DNA of 64,000 nucleotides from Chitinophagaceae bacterium (GTDB lineage Bacteria; Bacteroidota; Bacteroidia; Chitinophagales; Chitinophagaceae), in NCBI GenBank assembly GCA_016720825.1, contig JADKJV010000001.1:434001-498000 (forward strand). Direction: 5' to 3'. Positions 34,583 through 42,943 of this stretch are shown piece by piece. A program made the position numbers and the translations under genes. The notes beneath the pieces are model-generated. The model was not told the DNA's origin. It ran no database searches and saw nothing but the letters and a program-made list of their open reading frames with translations. Within the stretch, counting starts at the first letter, position 1. Each line of letters opens with the position of its first letter.

Positions 34583-35266
34583 ATGCAATATAATACCACC
34601 CGTAACCACCTGATAATGCGTGAATACGGCCGTCACGTGCAGAAGATGGTCGAGCACCTGGTTACCCTGGAAGATCCCGAGCGCAGGCAAGGGAATGCCC
34701 AGGCTATCATAGAATTAATGGGCTTTTTAAATCCCCACCTGAAAAATGTGGAGGATTTCAGACATAAACTCTGGGATCACCTTTTTTTAATTGCGGACTT
34801 CAACCTGGATATACAGTCGCCTTACCCCATTCCCACCCGGGAAACACTGAAAGCCAAACCGGAGCCCCTGCCCTATCCCAAACGCCATCCGAGATTTTCA
34901 CACCTGGGTAAAAACCTGGAAGTGATTATTAATAAAGCGCTGAAAGAGGAAAACCCTGAAAAGAGACTGGGTTTTGCCAATGCAGTGGCTTACTACATGA
35001 AACTCGCTTACAACAACTGGCATAAGGAAATTGTGCACGACGACGCTATCCAAAGCGAACTCACCAACCTGACCGAAGGCCAGCTTACATTCACCAATAC
35101 ACCGCACGTAAAAGCATTCCGTCCCCAGCAGGAAAACCGCGACCGCGGTGGCTATGGCGGCAAACGCAATGGAAAATTCCAGCAGCGTGGCGGCGGTGGC
35201 GGCGGCCGAAGGGATAACCGTGGCGGCAGCGGCGGTGGTGGAAACTTTAAAAAGAAAAGATACTAG
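34583..35266 (+). CDS. DUF4290 domain-containing protein
   Basis: 227 residues. The DUF4290 domain covers 1-180 (NHLIMREYGRHVQKMVEHLV, FRHKLWDHLFLIADFNLDI, RLGFANAVAYYMKLAYNNWH). The C-terminal 45 residues are a low-complexity Gly/Arg tail (GGYGGKRNGKFQQRGGGGGG) like RGG RNA-binding tails. The function is unknown. DUF4290 next to murA is a recurrent Bacteroidota arrangement. The tail suggests RNA binding, an inference only. Confidence 0.9.
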   Translation: MQYNTTRNHLIMREYGRHVQKMVEHLVTLEDPERRQGNAQAIIELMGFLNPHLKNVEDFRHKLWDHLFLIADFNLDIQSPYPIPTRETLKAKPEPLPYPKRHPRFSHLGKNLEVIINKALKEENPEKRLGFANAVAYYMKLAYNNWHKEIVHDDAIQSELTNLTEGQLTFTNTPHVKAFRPQQENRDRGGYGGKRNGKFQQRGGGGGGRRDNRGGSGGGGNFKKKRY

Positions 35267-35269
35267 ATT

Positions 35270-35300
35270 AGATATCAGATATTAGATAATAGATATTAGA
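35270..35300. repeat. Heptad simple repeat (AGATATT type)
   Basis: Degenerate units of about 7-8 nt (AGATATC, AGATATT, AGATAAT, AGATATT) right after the DUF4290 stop. A similar run occurs at 40484-40506 after tatC. Confidence 0.6.
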
Positions 35301-35302
35301 TG

Positions 35303-35330
35303 CGCCCCGGGAATCCTGGGGCGTTTATCT
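35303..35330 (+). terminator. Terminator after the DUF4290 gene
   Basis: CGCCCC-GGGAATCCT-GGGGCG stem then TTTATCTT. Confidence 0.7.
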
Positions 35331-35392
35331 TACAATCAACATAGTTAGCTCCAGACTCCCGACTCCCAACTCCTATTCTTATCTTGCATGGC

Positions 35393-35520
35393 GTAGTTAA
35401 CCACAAAGCGCACAAAGGAATAACAAAGAACACAAAGGACTTAGCATATCCTGTATTTTTTGTGCCCTTTGTTTCTGCCTTTTGCCCTTTGCATGCCCGA
35501 AGAAGCGAAGCGAAGGCGGG
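35393..35520. repeat. CACAAAG palindromic element, copy A
   Basis: Left arm from GTAGTTAACCACAAAG (35394 on) with CACAAAGG units, right arm TTTGTGCCCTTTG and TTTTGCCCTTTG to about 35492, then a GCGAAGCGAAGG word (also at 44081-44092). This copy is imperfect. It lies between DUF4290 and murA; the upstream in-frame extension of murA through it is not coding. Confidence 0.75.
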
Positions 35521-35551
35521 TGGTTTTGTATTTATTTCAAACATCCTTCAC

Positions 35552-36862
35552 ATGAATGCTTTTGAAGTAATCGGTGGCAAAAGACTTGCTGGTGAAATAA
35601 CACCACAGGGCGCCAAGAATGAAGCCCTGCAGGTAATCAGTGCGGTTTTACTGAGTGCTGAACCTGTTACCATTTCAAATATCCCCGACATACTGGATGT
35701 AAACCGGCTGATTGAACTGCTCGGTTACATGAATGTGTACATCGAAAAAATTTCACCGGATACCTATCGTTTTACGGCGGCTGATGTGGACATCGAATAC
35801 CTGCGCAGTGATGATTTCAAACAGAAAAGCGGGCAGCTCCGCGGGTCGGTGATGCTGGCTGGACCTTTACTCGCCCGTTTCCACAAAGCCTATATTCCCA
35901 AACCAGGCGGCGATAAGATTGGCCGGCGAAGACTTGATACACACATCACCGGTTTCGAAAAACTCGGTGCCCGGTTTTCATATCATGAGGTGGAACATTA
36001 TTTTTTACTGGAAGCAGATACACTCACGGGCGGTTCTATTTTACTGGATGAACCTTCTGTAACTGGCACCGCTAATATTATCATGGGTGCTGTGATGGCA
36101 AACGGACTGACCACCATTTACAATGCAGCCTGCGAACCATATGTACAGCAGTTATGCCGGATGCTGAATGCCATGGGTGCGAACATCCGCGGTATCGGCA
36201 GTAACCTCATCCACATTGAAGGTGTATCACAATTTGGCGGTACCACACACCGCATATTGCCGGATATGATTGAAGTGGGTTCGTTTATCGGTCTTGCCGC
36301 GATGACCCGCAGTGATATTACCATCAAAAACGCCGGCGTTGAACACCTTGGCATTATCCCCGATAAATTCAGGCAGCTGGGTATCGGCTTGGAATTTAAA
36401 GGTGACGATATCCATATCCCTGCTGCTGAGAGTTATGAAATACAAACATTCCTCGACGGTTCAGTGCTTACAATTTATGATCATCCCTGGCCGGGTTTTA
36501 CTCCTGATTTATTAAGTATTGTACTTGTAACTGCGATCCAGGCAAAAGGATCAGTGCTGATACACCAGAAAATGTTTGAGAGCCGTTTGTTTTTCGTTGA
36601 CAAACTGATTGACATGGGCGCGCGGATTGTTTTATGTGATCCGCACCGTGCTGTTGTTATCGGGCTCGACAGGGAACAGGCACTGCGCGGAATAACAATG
36701 AGCAGTCCTGATATCCGCGCCGGGGTAGCCTTGCTGATTGCCGCGTTAAGCGCAGAAGGCAAAAGCATCATCCAGAATATTGAACAAATTGACCGCGGAT
36801 ACCAATACATAGATGAACGTCTCAGGAATATTGGTGCTGACATCCGGCGCATTCCGGGATAA
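35552..36862 (+). CDS. murA: UDP-N-acetylglucosamine 1-carboxyvinyltransferase with Asp in place of the active-site Cys
   Basis: 436 residues from ATG at 35552 (MNAFEVIGGKRLAGEI). It performs the first committed step of peptidoglycan synthesis. Conserved Lys22 and Asn23 (GAKNEAL) and later blocks are present. In the loop where E. coli has PGGC at Cys115 this protein reads KPGGDKIG, with Asp121. The same Cys-to-Asp change in mycobacterial and chlamydial MurA prevents fosfomycin from binding covalently. Probably monocistronic or with the GNAT gene. Confidence 0.94.
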   Translation: MNAFEVIGGKRLAGEITPQGAKNEALQVISAVLLSAEPVTISNIPDILDVNRLIELLGYMNVYIEKISPDTYRFTAADVDIEYLRSDDFKQKSGQLRGSVMLAGPLLARFHKAYIPKPGGDKIGRRRLDTHITGFEKLGARFSYHEVEHYFLLEADTLTGGSILLDEPSVTGTANIIMGAVMANGLTTIYNAACEPYVQQLCRMLNAMGANIRGIGSNLIHIEGVSQFGGTTHRILPDMIEVGSFIGLAAMTRSDITIKNAGVEHLGIIPDKFRQLGIGLEFKGDDIHIPAAESYEIQTFLDGSVLTIYDHPWPGFTPDLLSIVLVTAIQAKGSVLIHQKMFESRLFFVDKLIDMGARIVLCDPHRAVVIGLDREQALRGITMSSPDIRAGVALLIAALSAEGKSIIQNIEQIDRGYQYIDERLRNIGADIRRIPG

Positions 36863-36904
36863 ACGGTATTTACCTGCACGGAGAATTCCTGATATTTGTT
36901 GCGT

Positions 36905-37507
36905 ATGGCTAAAGATATTTTTTCCATTGAACCGGTTTTGGAAGATGACAGGGTGATCCTCCGCAGGATGCTGGAAACCGATGCAGAATCCCTGCTGCCA
37001 TTTTCCCTCCATGAACCGGAGATCTGGAAATTCGGTCTGGTAACTGCTGCGGGCGAAGAAAACCTCCGCCAATACCTTGCTTCCGCCAATAAAAACTGGC
37101 AGGATAAAAAAGAATACCCATTCATCATCTACGATAAAAAACTGAAACGTTACGGTGGCAGCACCCGGTTTTATGACATCCAGCAACCCTGGCAGACCAC
37201 CCAGCTGGGTTATACCTGGTATGGCGGTGAATTCCAGCGAAGCGGACTCAACAGGCATTGCAAATTATTACTCCTCACTTTCGCTTTTGAAACCTGGGGC
37301 ATGGAGCGGGTTGAATTCAGGGCTGATGCCAATAATGCCCGCAGCATTGCCGCAATGAAAGCCATCGGTTGTATGGAAGAAGGAATACTGAGGAATCATA
37401 TGCCCACTGCAACAGGCGGCCGCCGCGACAGTATTGTTCTCAGTATCCTGCGGACAGAGTGGGAAAACGGTGTCAAAAACAAACTGCAATCAATAATTAA
37501 AGACTGA
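36905..37507 (+). CDS. GNAT family N-acetyltransferase
   Basis: 200 residues. RimJ/RimL-like GNAT layout: VILRRMLETDAESL at the start, YGGSTRF strand, LGYTWYGGEFQRSGLNRHCK (acetyl-CoA loop), and VEFRADANNARSIAAMKAIG. Such enzymes acetylate protein N-termini or small amines. A TTG nine nt upstream is the alternative start. It is 42 nt after murA. Confidence 0.9.
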   Translation: MAKDIFSIEPVLEDDRVILRRMLETDAESLLPFSLHEPEIWKFGLVTAAGEENLRQYLASANKNWQDKKEYPFIIYDKKLKRYGGSTRFYDIQQPWQTTQLGYTWYGGEFQRSGLNRHCKLLLLTFAFETWGMERVEFRADANNARSIAAMKAIGCMEEGILRNHMPTATGGRRDSIVLSILRTEWENGVKNKLQSIIKD

Positions 37508-37541
37508 TTCTGCTGAAGGGAAATCCGAAGCGATTAATCTT

Positions 37542-37549
37542 TACTTTTG
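37542..37549 (+). promoter_or_regulatory. -7 box of gmk
   Basis: TACTTTTG, perfect consensus, only 8 nt before the ATG. Confidence 0.6.
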
Positions 37550-37557
37550 CCTACCCC

Positions 37558-38133
37558 ATGCACAGCCCCTCCCATAAACTCGTAATCATTGCTGCTCCTT
37601 CCGGTGCCGGCAAAACATCAGTAACCAGATACCTGCTGAACAACCTGCCCAACCTGTCGTTTTCCATTTCCGCTGCTACCCGACAGCCCCGGAATAATGA
37701 GAAAGACATGGTTGATTATTATTTTATCACTGTGGAGGAATTCCAAAAGCGCATCCACCGGGGAGAATTCATTGAGTGGGAAATGGTGTATGAGGGCAAA
37801 TATTACGGCACACTGAAATCTGAAATGCACCGGATTTGGAGCGAACAGAAAACACCTTTGCTGGATGTAGACGTAAAAGGCGGCATTCATGTACAGCAGC
37901 AATTCCCCGGCACCTCTTTATCCCTTTTCATAGAACCACCCTCCATTGAAGAACTCGAACGCAGGCTGAAAGCCCGTGGTACAGAAACGCCTGAGTCACT
38001 CAAGGCCAGGATCAGCAAAGCATCTTATGAGCTTTCATTCAAGGACCAGTTTGATAAAGTGATCCTGAATGATGATTTGCAGAGGGCTTGTGAGGAAGCG
38101 GCGAAAATGGTGAAGGAATTCCTGGGGGAATAA
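37558..38133 (+). CDS. gmk: Guanylate kinase
   Basis: 191 residues. P-loop APSGAGKTS (14-21), GMP-binding ATRQPR and NEKDMVDYYF, lid region RLKARGTE. It phosphorylates GMP to GDP. Leader is nearly absent if the -7 box is used. The gene usually follows yicC; here it is far from it. Confidence 0.96.
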   Translation: MHSPSHKLVIIAAPSGAGKTSVTRYLLNNLPNLSFSISAATRQPRNNEKDMVDYYFITVEEFQKRIHRGEFIEWEMVYEGKYYGTLKSEMHRIWSEQKTPLLDVDVKGGIHVQQQFPGTSLSLFIEPPSIEELERRLKARGTETPESLKARISKASYELSFKDQFDKVILNDDLQRACEEAAKMVKEFLGE

Positions 38134-38138
38134 TAATA

Positions 38139-38215
38139 TTAACCACTAAGAGCACAAAGAAAATACACTAAGTACACAAAGGGCTGAACTTTGTGTACTT
38201 AGTGGTTAAACTACG
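38139..38215. repeat. CACAAAG palindromic element, copy B
   Basis: TTAACCACTAAG ... CTTAGTGGTTAA with a perfect 14-bp inner stem CTAAGTACACAAAG/CTTTGTGTACTTAG around a 7-nt loop, ending AAACTACGC. It lies between two codirectional genes. Confidence 0.85.
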
Positions 38216-38285
38216 CATTTCGAATAATGGCATATTCGGAACAAGAGGACGTTTTCAATTAACACGCCAATAATCCGTTGCTGAT

Positions 38286-38293
38286 TATCTTTG
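38286..38293 (+). promoter_or_regulatory. -7 box of the CNNM gene
   Basis: TATCTTTG, 4 nt before the ATG at 38298, implying a leaderless message. Confidence 0.6.
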
Positions 38294-38297
38294 CTCC

Positions 38298-39546
38298 ATG
38301 TTCGACACCGCCATGTTTATCTGGTTTCTCCTCACCCTGGCTATTATGGGTTTTTTGCCGGGGTGGAGATGGCTTTTACAGCACCAACCGGCTGAACCTG
38401 GAGATCAAGAAAAAGCAGGGAGGCAGTGCGATCCTGATCCTTGCCCGGTTTGTGGAAACACCGGCCCGGTTCCTGGGCACCACCCTGATTGGCTTTACCA
38501 TTTTTCTGGTTTTTTTCAGCCTGCAGATCAGCGACCTGATGTCGCCGCTTTGGGCTTACCTGAAAGTGGGCTCACCGGCAGTGCACCTGTTTACAGAAAT
38601 CATACTGGCGGCTTTTGTGGTGCTGGTGTTTGCTGAGTTTATTCCGAGGGCATTTTTCAGGGCCCGCAGTTTTCAATACCTGCACGGAATGGCGAGGGTG
38701 ATTGATTTTTTTTACCAGATGTTTTACCCGCTGGCATCGGGACTGATTGACCTGAGTGAGTGGACCCTGAAATATGTGTTTAACCTGCGGGTGGATGAAA
38801 ACAAGGAAGCATTCAAACGCAGCGACCTGAAATACCTGTTCCAGGAAAATATGGATGAGGAAAAACAGGAACGCAATACGCAGCTGATGGAGAATGCACA
38901 GGAATTACCCAAAGTAAGAATCCGCCAGTGCCTGGTTCCGCGCAAGGAAATTGTGGGCATTGACAGCAGGGCGGGCATTGAAGAGCTGAAGCAACAGTTT
39001 ATCCAGACCAAACTCAGTAAGCTGGTGGTATATGAAAAAGATATAGACCATATTATTGGTTACGTGCACCAGCTGGATCTTTTCAAGAAACCGGTCAACA
39101 TACAGTCTGTGCTGCTGCCTATTCCTGCTGTTCCGGAAAGCATGAGTGCGACAGACCTGATTGCCAAGTTCAGCCGCGAGCGGAAAAGTATTGCCTGGGT
39201 GGTGGACGAGTTCGGTGGAACGGCCGGGATCATTACCATGGAAGATGTGCTGGAAGAGTTATTTGGCGAAATTCAGGATGAATATGATACGGAAGAGTTC
39301 GTTGAAAAAGTGGTGGCTGATAATGAATTTATTTTCTCCGGCCGCCTGGAGCTGGATTACCTGGAAGAAAAATATGGGCTGGAGTTCCCGGACCAGGAAT
39401 CAGAAACCCTGTCGGGATATATTATCAATTATCATGAAACCATACCCCGGCAGAAAGAACGCATTATTATTGCCGATTATGAGTTTGATATCATCACCGT
39501 AAGTGATACCCGCATAGAAATGGTGCGGATGAAAAAACTGAAATAG
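38298..39546 (+). CDS. CNNM/CorC (hemolysin) family protein with two frameshifts
   Basis: About 416 residues if two single T's are restored. From ATG at 38298 the frame reads MFDTAMFIWFLLTLAIMGF, then must shift at the T6 run (38351-38356) to give FAGVEMAF, and again at T4 (38374-38377) to give YSTNRLNLEIKKKQGG; together these make the canonical DUF21 entry motif. The rest is intact: three more membrane segments, two CBS domains (LVPRKEIVGID; KSIAWVVDEFGGTAGIITMEDVLEELFGEI) and the C-terminal CorC/HlyC domain. Members move or sense Mg2+ and related ions; GldE belongs here too. Confidence 0.88.
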
Positions 39547-39587
39547 CCAACCTGAAAATCCTGTCCCGCTTTCAGCCCCCCCATCCT

Positions 39588-39595
39588 TATCTTTG
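39588..39595 (+). promoter_or_regulatory. -7 box of tatC
   Basis: TATCTTTG, 18 nt before the ATG at 39614; it excludes the TTG at 39593 as start. Confidence 0.6.
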
Positions 39596-39613
39596 CCCAC
39601 ATTATCACCGATT

Positions 39614-40471
39614 ATGGCCATTTTCGATTTCTTTAAAAAGCGCGACAAAAACCCCAAGGGGGATATGTCGTTTATGGATCACCTGGAAGACCTCCGCTGG
39701 CACCTGGTGCGTTCGGTGATTGCCGTTGTAATCGGGGCTGTCGTTTGCCTGACTTTCGCCAATGATATTGTTGACAAAATCCTGATGGCACCCACCCGTT
39801 CTGATTTTATCAGTGCGCGCTGGCTTTGCAGTCTGGGACATAAAATCGGGATCGGGGATACACTTTGTTTCCCGCCGGTGGATGCCAAATTCCTGGAGAA
39901 CACCATGACCGGGCAGTTCATCTCCTATTTCACCCTCGGTTTTATCGGTGGATTCATTATTGCCTTCCCTTATATTTTCTGGGAGTTCTGGAAATTCGTT
40001 AAACCCGCACTTTCTGAAAAAGAAAGAAGGAAAACCTCAGGCGTAATTTTCTGGGTATCCATACTTTTCTTTACCGGTGTGGCCTTCGGATATTTTATCC
40101 TCACGCCTTTTATGGTGAACTTCTATTTCAATTTCAAACTCAGTTCCCAAATTGTAATCATGCCCTCATTCTCAGATTACCTGGAGAACCTGATTTATAC
40201 TACGGTGGGTATCGGTGTGCTGTTCCAGATGCCATTGCTGGTAATGGTTTTAGCCAAGATCGGTTTCCTCACGGCCAAATTCATGAAGAAATACCGCCGC
40301 CATGCATTTATCATTATCCTGATTGCAGCGGCTATTATTACTCCTTCAACTGATCCGTTCAGTCTTACCATTGTAACTATTCCGCTCTACGCTCTTTTTG
40401 AAGCCAGTATCATCATTGCTTCAAGGATCAATAAAAGGCAGGAGAAAGAGAGGAATAAGGAATGGAGCTAA
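39614..40471 (+). CDS. tatC: Sec-independent protein translocase subunit TatC
   Basis: 285 residues with six membrane segments. The TatC start is FMDHLEDLRWHLVRSV, and further blocks are FPYIFWEFWKFVKPALSEKERR and the late PSTDPFSLTIVTIPLYALFE. There is an extra periplasmic loop of about 40 residues in the first half (GHKIGIGDTLCFPPVDAKF), common in Bacteroidota. It recognises twin-arginine signal peptides in the inner membrane. No tatA is adjacent. Confidence 0.95.
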   Translation: MAIFDFFKKRDKNPKGDMSFMDHLEDLRWHLVRSVIAVVIGAVVCLTFANDIVDKILMAPTRSDFISARWLCSLGHKIGIGDTLCFPPVDAKFLENTMTGQFISYFTLGFIGGFIIAFPYIFWEFWKFVKPALSEKERRKTSGVIFWVSILFFTGVAFGYFILTPFMVNFYFNFKLSSQIVIMPSFSDYLENLIYTTVGIGVLFQMPLLVMVLAKIGFLTAKFMKKYRRHAFIIILIAAAIITPSTDPFSLTIVTIPLYALFEASIIIASRINKRQEKERNKEWS

Positions 40472-40505
40472 AAAAGATATCAGGTAATAGATAATAGATA
40501 AGAGA

Positions 40506-40583
40506 TTTAACCACAAAGCCCACAAAGATTAAACAAAGTCCACAAAGAATCTCACTTTGTGGACTTTGTGGTTAAATTACGCC
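40506..40583. repeat. CACAAAG palindromic element, copy C
   Basis: TTTAACCACAAAGCCCACAAAG on the left; perfect inner stem ACAAAGTCCACAAAG/CTTTGTGGACTTTGT around AATCTCA; ends GTGGTTAAATTACGCC. Confidence 0.85.
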
Positions 40584-40782
40584 AGTCAGTCTTTCAAACA
40601 GATTGATACCTGAAACGGCTTTCCGGAATAAGATGCTTCAGCGTTTCATACCTTCAAATATTAACATCTATCTATTCCGGGTTTCGCCTGCCACCTGCCT
40701 CCTGCTCCCGCCCCTGCCTCCTTTAACTTTCCTATCTTTACAACTGATTTACACATTGCTTTTCACCTCTAACAAATCTATT

Positions 40783-41238
40783 ATGCATTCCCCCTTTGAT
40801 CTTTCCAAACCAGTAGCTATCGGCAGTGACCATGCCGGATTTGATTACAAGGAAGATTTAATTTCTTTTCTCGAAGGCAAGGGTGTTGCATTTACGGATT
40901 TCGGTACGCATTCGAAAGACTCGGTTGACTATCCCGATTTTGCGCATCCCGTGGCTGCGGCTGTGGAAACCGGCAAAGCCTCATTTGGTATCCTGCTTTG
41001 CGGCAGTGCCAATGGCGTGGCGATAACGGCCAATAAACACCAGGGTGTACGGGCGGCGATTTGCTGGGGTGAAGAGCTGGCCCAGCTGGCACGTGCTCAT
41101 AATGATGCCAATATAATTTGTGTCCCTGCCCGTTTTGTGCGGGAAGGTGACGCTGAAAAGATGGTTGCCATATTCATGACGACGGATTTTGAAGGCGGGC
41201 GTCACCAGAAAAGGGTGGAAAAGATCGCCTGCGGCTGA
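40783..41238 (+). CDS. rpiB: Ribose 5-phosphate isomerase B
   Basis: 151 residues from ATG at 40783; the longer frame upstream is repeat-derived. SDHAGFDYKE at the N-terminus, catalytic Cys73 in LLCGSANGVAITANK, and ARAHNDANIICVPARF. It interconverts ribose and ribulose 5-phosphate. A near-consensus TATCTTTA box lies at 40733-40740. Confidence 0.94.
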   Translation: MHSPFDLSKPVAIGSDHAGFDYKEDLISFLEGKGVAFTDFGTHSKDSVDYPDFAHPVAAAVETGKASFGILLCGSANGVAITANKHQGVRAAICWGEELAQLARAHNDANIICVPARFVREGDAEKMVAIFMTTDFEGGRHQKRVEKIACG

Positions 41239-41283
41239 TCCGGCCATTCATCCATCTTTCTCCTGAAGCGGTTTTTTTTCCTG

Positions 41284-41291
41284 TAAGTTTG
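41284..41291 (+). promoter_or_regulatory. -7 box of the M28 peptidase gene
   Basis: TAAGTTTG, perfect consensus, 18 nt before the ATG. Confidence 0.6.
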
Positions 41292-41309
41292 ATCCACTAA
41301 AAATCACAC

Positions 41310-42830
41310 ATGAAAAAGCTATTCCTGTTTTTTCTGGTGCTTGCACCTGTATTCCTCCTGGCACAGAAAAAACCCAACCCATCCGTATATGCCAAATCCA
41401 TTACAACGGATGACCTGAAAAAACACCTGTATATCATTGCATCCAAAGAAATGGAAGGCCGGGAAACAGCCACACCCGGACAAAAGAAAGCGGCAGCTTA
41501 TATCGAAAGCCAGTTTAAAGCCATGGGCCTTCTGCCTGGCAATAATGGCAGCTACCAGCAATACTATAATGTATTCCAGGATTCATTAACCGGTGCATCC
41601 ATAGAAATAAACGGAAAGAGTTTTGAACTGGATAAGGATTTCACCGTGAACACAGGACAAAACTATCCGGCTACTTACCGGTTTGGTGAGATTGTTTTTG
41701 TCGGACAAGGTCTTGTAGATTCCACTCATGATGATTACAAAGGTCTTGATGTAAGGGGAAAGACCGTTCTCTTACTTGCCTCAGCTCCCCAGCAGCCCGG
41801 CCAGGGCCGCGGCGGATTCGGCAACCAGTTTGCCCGTATTGATGTCGCCCAGAAAAACGGCGCAACGGCTGTATTGGTAATCGGCACCGGTTTTCCCAAA
41901 GCCCTTAAGACCAATCCCCGCGGGAATATGTATGTGAATGCATTCCAGAAAAATGTGCGCATCAACCAGTTCACGATTTCAGATAATATCGCGAAAGAAA
42001 TTCTCGGGAATGATTTTGAGGCTGCCAAATCCGGCAACATGGCTCCCCGTACAATCAGCACTGAACTCATGCTCAGCTTTAATAAAACAACCACTAAACT
42101 GGAAAGCTCCAATGTGCTGGGGATGATTGAAGGAACTGACCTGAAAGATGAATATGTTTTTATCACCGGGCATTATGACCACCTCGGCAAAAGGGATACG
42201 GTTATTTATTATGGCGCCGATGATGATGGCTCAGGAACTGTTGGCGTTATGGAAATCGCTGAAGCTTTTGCCAAAGCCAAAGCAGAAGGCAAAGGACCGC
42301 GCCGCACAATGGTATTTATGACCGTAACGGGCGAAGAAAAAGGATTGTGGGGATCTGCTTATTACACCAACCATCCTGTTTTCCCGCTGGACAAAACAAC
42401 GGTTGACCTGAACATTGATATGATCGGGCGGATAGACTCCAAACGCAAGGAAGGCGATTCCACCAATTACATTTATGTAGTGGGAGATGATAAAGTGAGT
42501 ACTGACCTCAAACCTATCAGCGAAAGCATGAATGGCAAGTACATGAAAATGGAGCTCGACTATAAATACAATGACCCCAAAGACCCCAACCGGATTTATT
42601 TCCGCAGCGACCATTACAATTTTGCCTCCAAAGGTGTTCCGATCATTTTCTATTATGATGGTATGCTAGGCGCAGACTACCACCGCCCGACAGATACACC
42701 CGATAAAATCAATTATGAGCTTTTTGCCAAAAGGGCGCAGCTGGTGTTTTATACGGCGTGGGAAATGGCGAACAGGGACGGGATGCTGAAAAGGGATATT
42801 AAGCTGGAAGTGCCTCAGAGAGGATTCTAA
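41310..42830 (+). CDS. M28 family zinc metallopeptidase
   Basis: 506 residues. A signal peptide (1-18, LAPVFLLAQ) and an inserted PA domain (about 110-230) precede the catalytic M28 domain. Zinc ligands and catalytic residues are visible in GHYDHLG, GADDDGSGT, TGEEKGLWGS, DMIGR and the late DYHRPTDT. It is an exported aminopeptidase, probably periplasmic or outer-membrane associated. The RG-rich piece GQGRGGFGN in the PA domain is unusual but short. Confidence 0.93.
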   Translation: MKKLFLFFLVLAPVFLLAQKKPNPSVYAKSITTDDLKKHLYIIASKEMEGRETATPGQKKAAAYIESQFKAMGLLPGNNGSYQQYYNVFQDSLTGASIEINGKSFELDKDFTVNTGQNYPATYRFGEIVFVGQGLVDSTHDDYKGLDVRGKTVLLLASAPQQPGQGRGGFGNQFARIDVAQKNGATAVLVIGTGFPKALKTNPRGNMYVNAFQKNVRINQFTISDNIAKEILGNDFEAAKSGNMAPRTISTELMLSFNKTTTKLESSNVLGMIEGTDLKDEYVFITGHYDHLGKRDTVIYYGADDDGSGTVGVMEIAEAFAKAKAEGKGPRRTMVFMTVTGEEKGLWGSAYYTNHPVFPLDKTTVDLNIDMIGRIDSKRKEGDSTNYIYVVGDDKVSTDLKPISESMNGKYMKMELDYKYNDPKDPNRIYFRSDHYNFASKGVPIIFYYDGMLGADYHRPTDTPDKINYELFAKRAQLVFYTAWEMANRDGMLKRDIKLEVPQRGF

Positions 42831-42837
42831 CATTTTT

Positions 42838-42930
42838 TAACCACAAAGCACACAAAGAAATAACAAAGGCCACAAAGGTGTAAACCTTGTGGCCTTTGTG
42901 TTATTTCTTTGTGCCCTTTGTGGTAAAATT
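42838..42930. repeat. CACAAAG palindromic element, copy D
   Basis: TTAACCACAAAGCACACAAAG on the left; inner stem CAAAGGCCACAAAGG pairs with CCTTGTGGCCTTTG, continuing outward with AAATAA/TTATTT; ends TTTGTGGTAAAATT. It separates two convergent genes and could end transcription in both directions. Confidence 0.85.
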
Positions 42931-42943
42931 TTGTAACACTTTT

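Noticed and set aside
35384..35551. N-terminal extension of MurA
   Set aside because: It translates copy A of the CACAAAG element; the conserved protein begins at 35552.
38298..39546. Programmed frameshift in the CNNM gene
   Set aside because: Two shifts at plain T runs without a slippery heptamer or downstream structure, in an area with other homopolymer errors.
40603..40782. 60-residue extension of RpiB
   Set aside because: Pro/Leu-rich translation of repeat words; the conserved start is 40783.
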